From Phycisphaerae bacterium (GTDB lineage Bacteria; Planctomycetota; Phycisphaerae; UBA1845): 15,310 nt of DNA. Under the pieces are notes generated by a model. It was not told the DNA's origin. It worked only from the letters and a program-made list of their open reading frames with translations, and did not search any database. Where the stretch lies: the NCBI GenBank assembly GCA_021604825.1, contig BQJS01000116.1, positions 1 to 15,310 on the forward strand. The letters are read 5' to 3'. Made by a program: the position numbers and the translations under genes. Positions 14,256 through 15,310 of the stretch are shown in pieces (position 1 is the stretch's first letter; every line of letters begins with the position of its first letter).

Positions 14256-15200
14256 TTAGTTAATCCGATGCCGCAGCGCATCGGACACGTACGCTTCTTC
14301 CGACGTCAAACCCCAAAGCGCATGACACGCTTGATACTCCTGCCGCGCTCGATGGGCCACCGCCTTGTCACCCGACGCTGCCGCCCCCGACTTCTTACCC
14401 GTCACCAATTTTCCCAGCGACACAACCACCGGCGCGCTCTGAAGCCATTCATCAAACAACACACGATCGGCAAGCGCCAAACGCATCGCCCAATCACGCT
14501 GCGCCGGCGACAACTTGCCATCCGACATCGCCCGATCAATCACTGCGTCAACTTCACGCACCTTCGACGTTTCTTCCAACAAGCGAATGCGTTCACTGGC
14601 CGCGGCCAACACCGTCGCCACATCCGATTCACCGTCCACATCAAGTCGCTCGCGCAACGCGGCAACTTCAGTATCCACTTCATTCACGTCGTGCACAATT
14701 TCATGATTCACAATCGCCGCCATCCCCACGATCGCCGGCTTGTTCGTCAGCGCCACCGAGTGAATCGCCACTACTTTTCGATCACTCTTACGCAACAGCA
14801 CCACCGGCGACAAATACCGATACGCCTTCACTACAAGCAGTTCACGCGCCTGATCCGTCCACGTCACCGACGCCACCAATCCCTCACCGGCAACCACTTC
14901 CAGCCCCGTAATCCAGCCAGCCGCCGGCGCCGCACCCGTTGGCGACGAATACACGCCACCCAACGTCTGATGCTCGTAGTCAATCGGAAGGTCCGTCCCA
15001 TGCGCCTCAAACGCAGCCACCGCCTCGTCGCCACTTTCCTGATCCACCACAAACGTGCCGGACTTGCTCTCAACCTGCCCCCAAGGCGCAACCACCAACT
15101 TGCCAGGCACGTCGCCATCGCCAATATGCGCTCCCATCAGCGAAATCATTTCGCGCTCGCCCATCGCACATTGCTTCGTATCAGTCTTGTTTGATTTCAT
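14256..15200 (-). CDS. Mu gpI-like prohead protease/scaffold
   Basis: This 314-residue protein belongs to the Mu-like prophage I protein family, which cleaves scaffold and capsid proteins during head assembly and whose C-terminal part acts as scaffold. Characteristic segments are LPIDYEHQTL (71-80), APAAGWITGLEVVAGEGLVA (91-110), VTWTDQARELL, YRYLSPVV and HSVALTNKPAIVGM (147-160). Residues about 170-250 are charged and helical (NEVDTEVAALRERL, ASERIRLLEETSKVREVD), fitting a scaffold. The ATG at 15200 is preferred; GGGAG lies 11 bases upstream. An ATG at 15254 and a GTG at 15299 in the same frame would add residues unlike the family, and the last overlaps the edge repeat. Upstream genes lie outside the window. 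Confidence 0.88.
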   Translation of the reverse strand: MKSNKTDTKQCAMGEREMISLMGAHIGDGDVPGKLVVAPWGQVESKSGTFVVDQESGDEAVAAFEAHGTDLPIDYEHQTLGGVYSSPTGAAPAAGWITGLEVVAGEGLVASVTWTDQARELLVVKAYRYLSPVVLLRKSDRKVVAIHSVALTNKPAIVGMAAIVNHEIVHDVNEVDTEVAALRERLDVDGESDVATVLAAASERIRLLEETSKVREVDAVIDRAMSDGKLSPAQRDWAMRLALADRVLFDEWLQSAPVVVSLGKLVTGKKSGAAASGDKAVAHRARQEYQACHALWGLTSEEAYVSDALRHRIN

Positions 15201-15292
15201 TCCGTCGTCCGCTCCCGATTCGCCAACAACCACACTCGAACAATTCACTAACATGCCCCATGATTCACGCGATCGCCAAACCAAATCAATGC

Positions 15293-15310
15293 GTGCCACT
15301 GCTCTGTGAG
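15293..15310 (-). repeat. REP-like palindromic repeat, copy 4 (cut by window edge)
   Basis: GTGCCACTGCTCTGTGAG matches the first 18 bases of the copy at 11747, in the same orientation and opposite to the copy at 1-20. It lies about 90 bases upstream of the protease start, so copies flank phage genes inside the block as well as host DNA. Confidence 0.8.

Larger units (their letters stand above)
4947..15310 (-). mobile_element. Mu-like prophage head and tail gene block
   Basis: Twelve consecutive minus-strand genes encode phage structural proteins. The order protease, cement, capsid, gp36-like and gp37-like matches the head region of Mu-like phages. The genes are tightly packed, with several overlapping or coupled starts, and none is broken. 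The left boundary lies between 4877 and 4947, where host genes resume. The right boundary is outside the window, and terminase and portal would be expected there. No integrase, transposase, attachment site, tube, sheath, tape-measure, lysis or regulatory gene is visible in this part. Confidence 0.85.

Noticed and set aside
14163..15194. A 343-residue open frame on the plus strand
   Set aside because: It lies opposite the protease gene, with extreme Arg and His content and no recognisable motif; the minus strand encodes a clear family member.
1..15310. The inverted 20-bp repeats at the two window ends as terminal repeats of one large transposon
   Set aside because: The same sequence also occurs as an inverted pair at 11747-11819, no transposase is present, and the interval mixes ordinary host genes with phage genes. 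It behaves as a dispersed repeat.

Overview
The window looks like chromosomal DNA of a bacterium with moderately high GC, most likely a planctomycete or a relative. I infer this from a PEP-CTERM exported protein, the style of the host genes and the weak or variable ribosome binding sites; there is no rRNA or other marker to fix the taxon. It has two parts: host genes (1 to about 4900) and one long minus-strand block of phage structural genes (about 15200 down to 4947).

Host part: a membrane zinc metallopeptidase (YugP type) and a glyoxalase-like VOC protein lie on the plus strand. A minus-strand pair follows, an Aer-like PAS protein and a short soluble chemotaxis-receptor signalling protein, which together look like a split redox or energy-taxis sensor. 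A 420-bp divergent intergenic region with a 27-bp palindrome, a 15-bp tandem duplication and a hairpin plus 12-T tract leads into a secreted PEP-CTERM protein on the plus strand. Two small minus-strand genes, a DUF4177-like protein and a pterin-4a-carbinolamine dehydratase, complete this part.

Phage part, in transcription order (right to left): Mu gpI-like protease/scaffold, capsid cement protein, Mu gpT-like major capsid protein, Mu gp36-like (DUF1320) connector protein, a gp37-like protein with an extra C-terminal domain, a 720-residue hub-like tail protein, a protein with a regular ladder of Gly-His repeats, a fibre/adaptor-like protein, a parallel beta-helix tailspike-like protein, two more beta-rich structural proteins (one fibronectin-like) and a small helical protein. 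Several genes are translationally coupled (TGATG overlaps, or a stop codon inside the next ribosome binding site), and all are open with no frameshift. The head genes follow the Mu order. The tail part has no recognisable sheath, tube or tape measure before the host genes resume at 4877. Terminase and portal, if present, would lie to the right of the window. No integrase, transposase, lysis or regulatory gene is visible, so this may be an incomplete prophage or a retained phage-derived particle.

A REP-like 20-bp sequence occurs at the left edge (1-20), as an inverted pair between two phage genes (11747-11819), and at the right edge (15293-15310, cut off).
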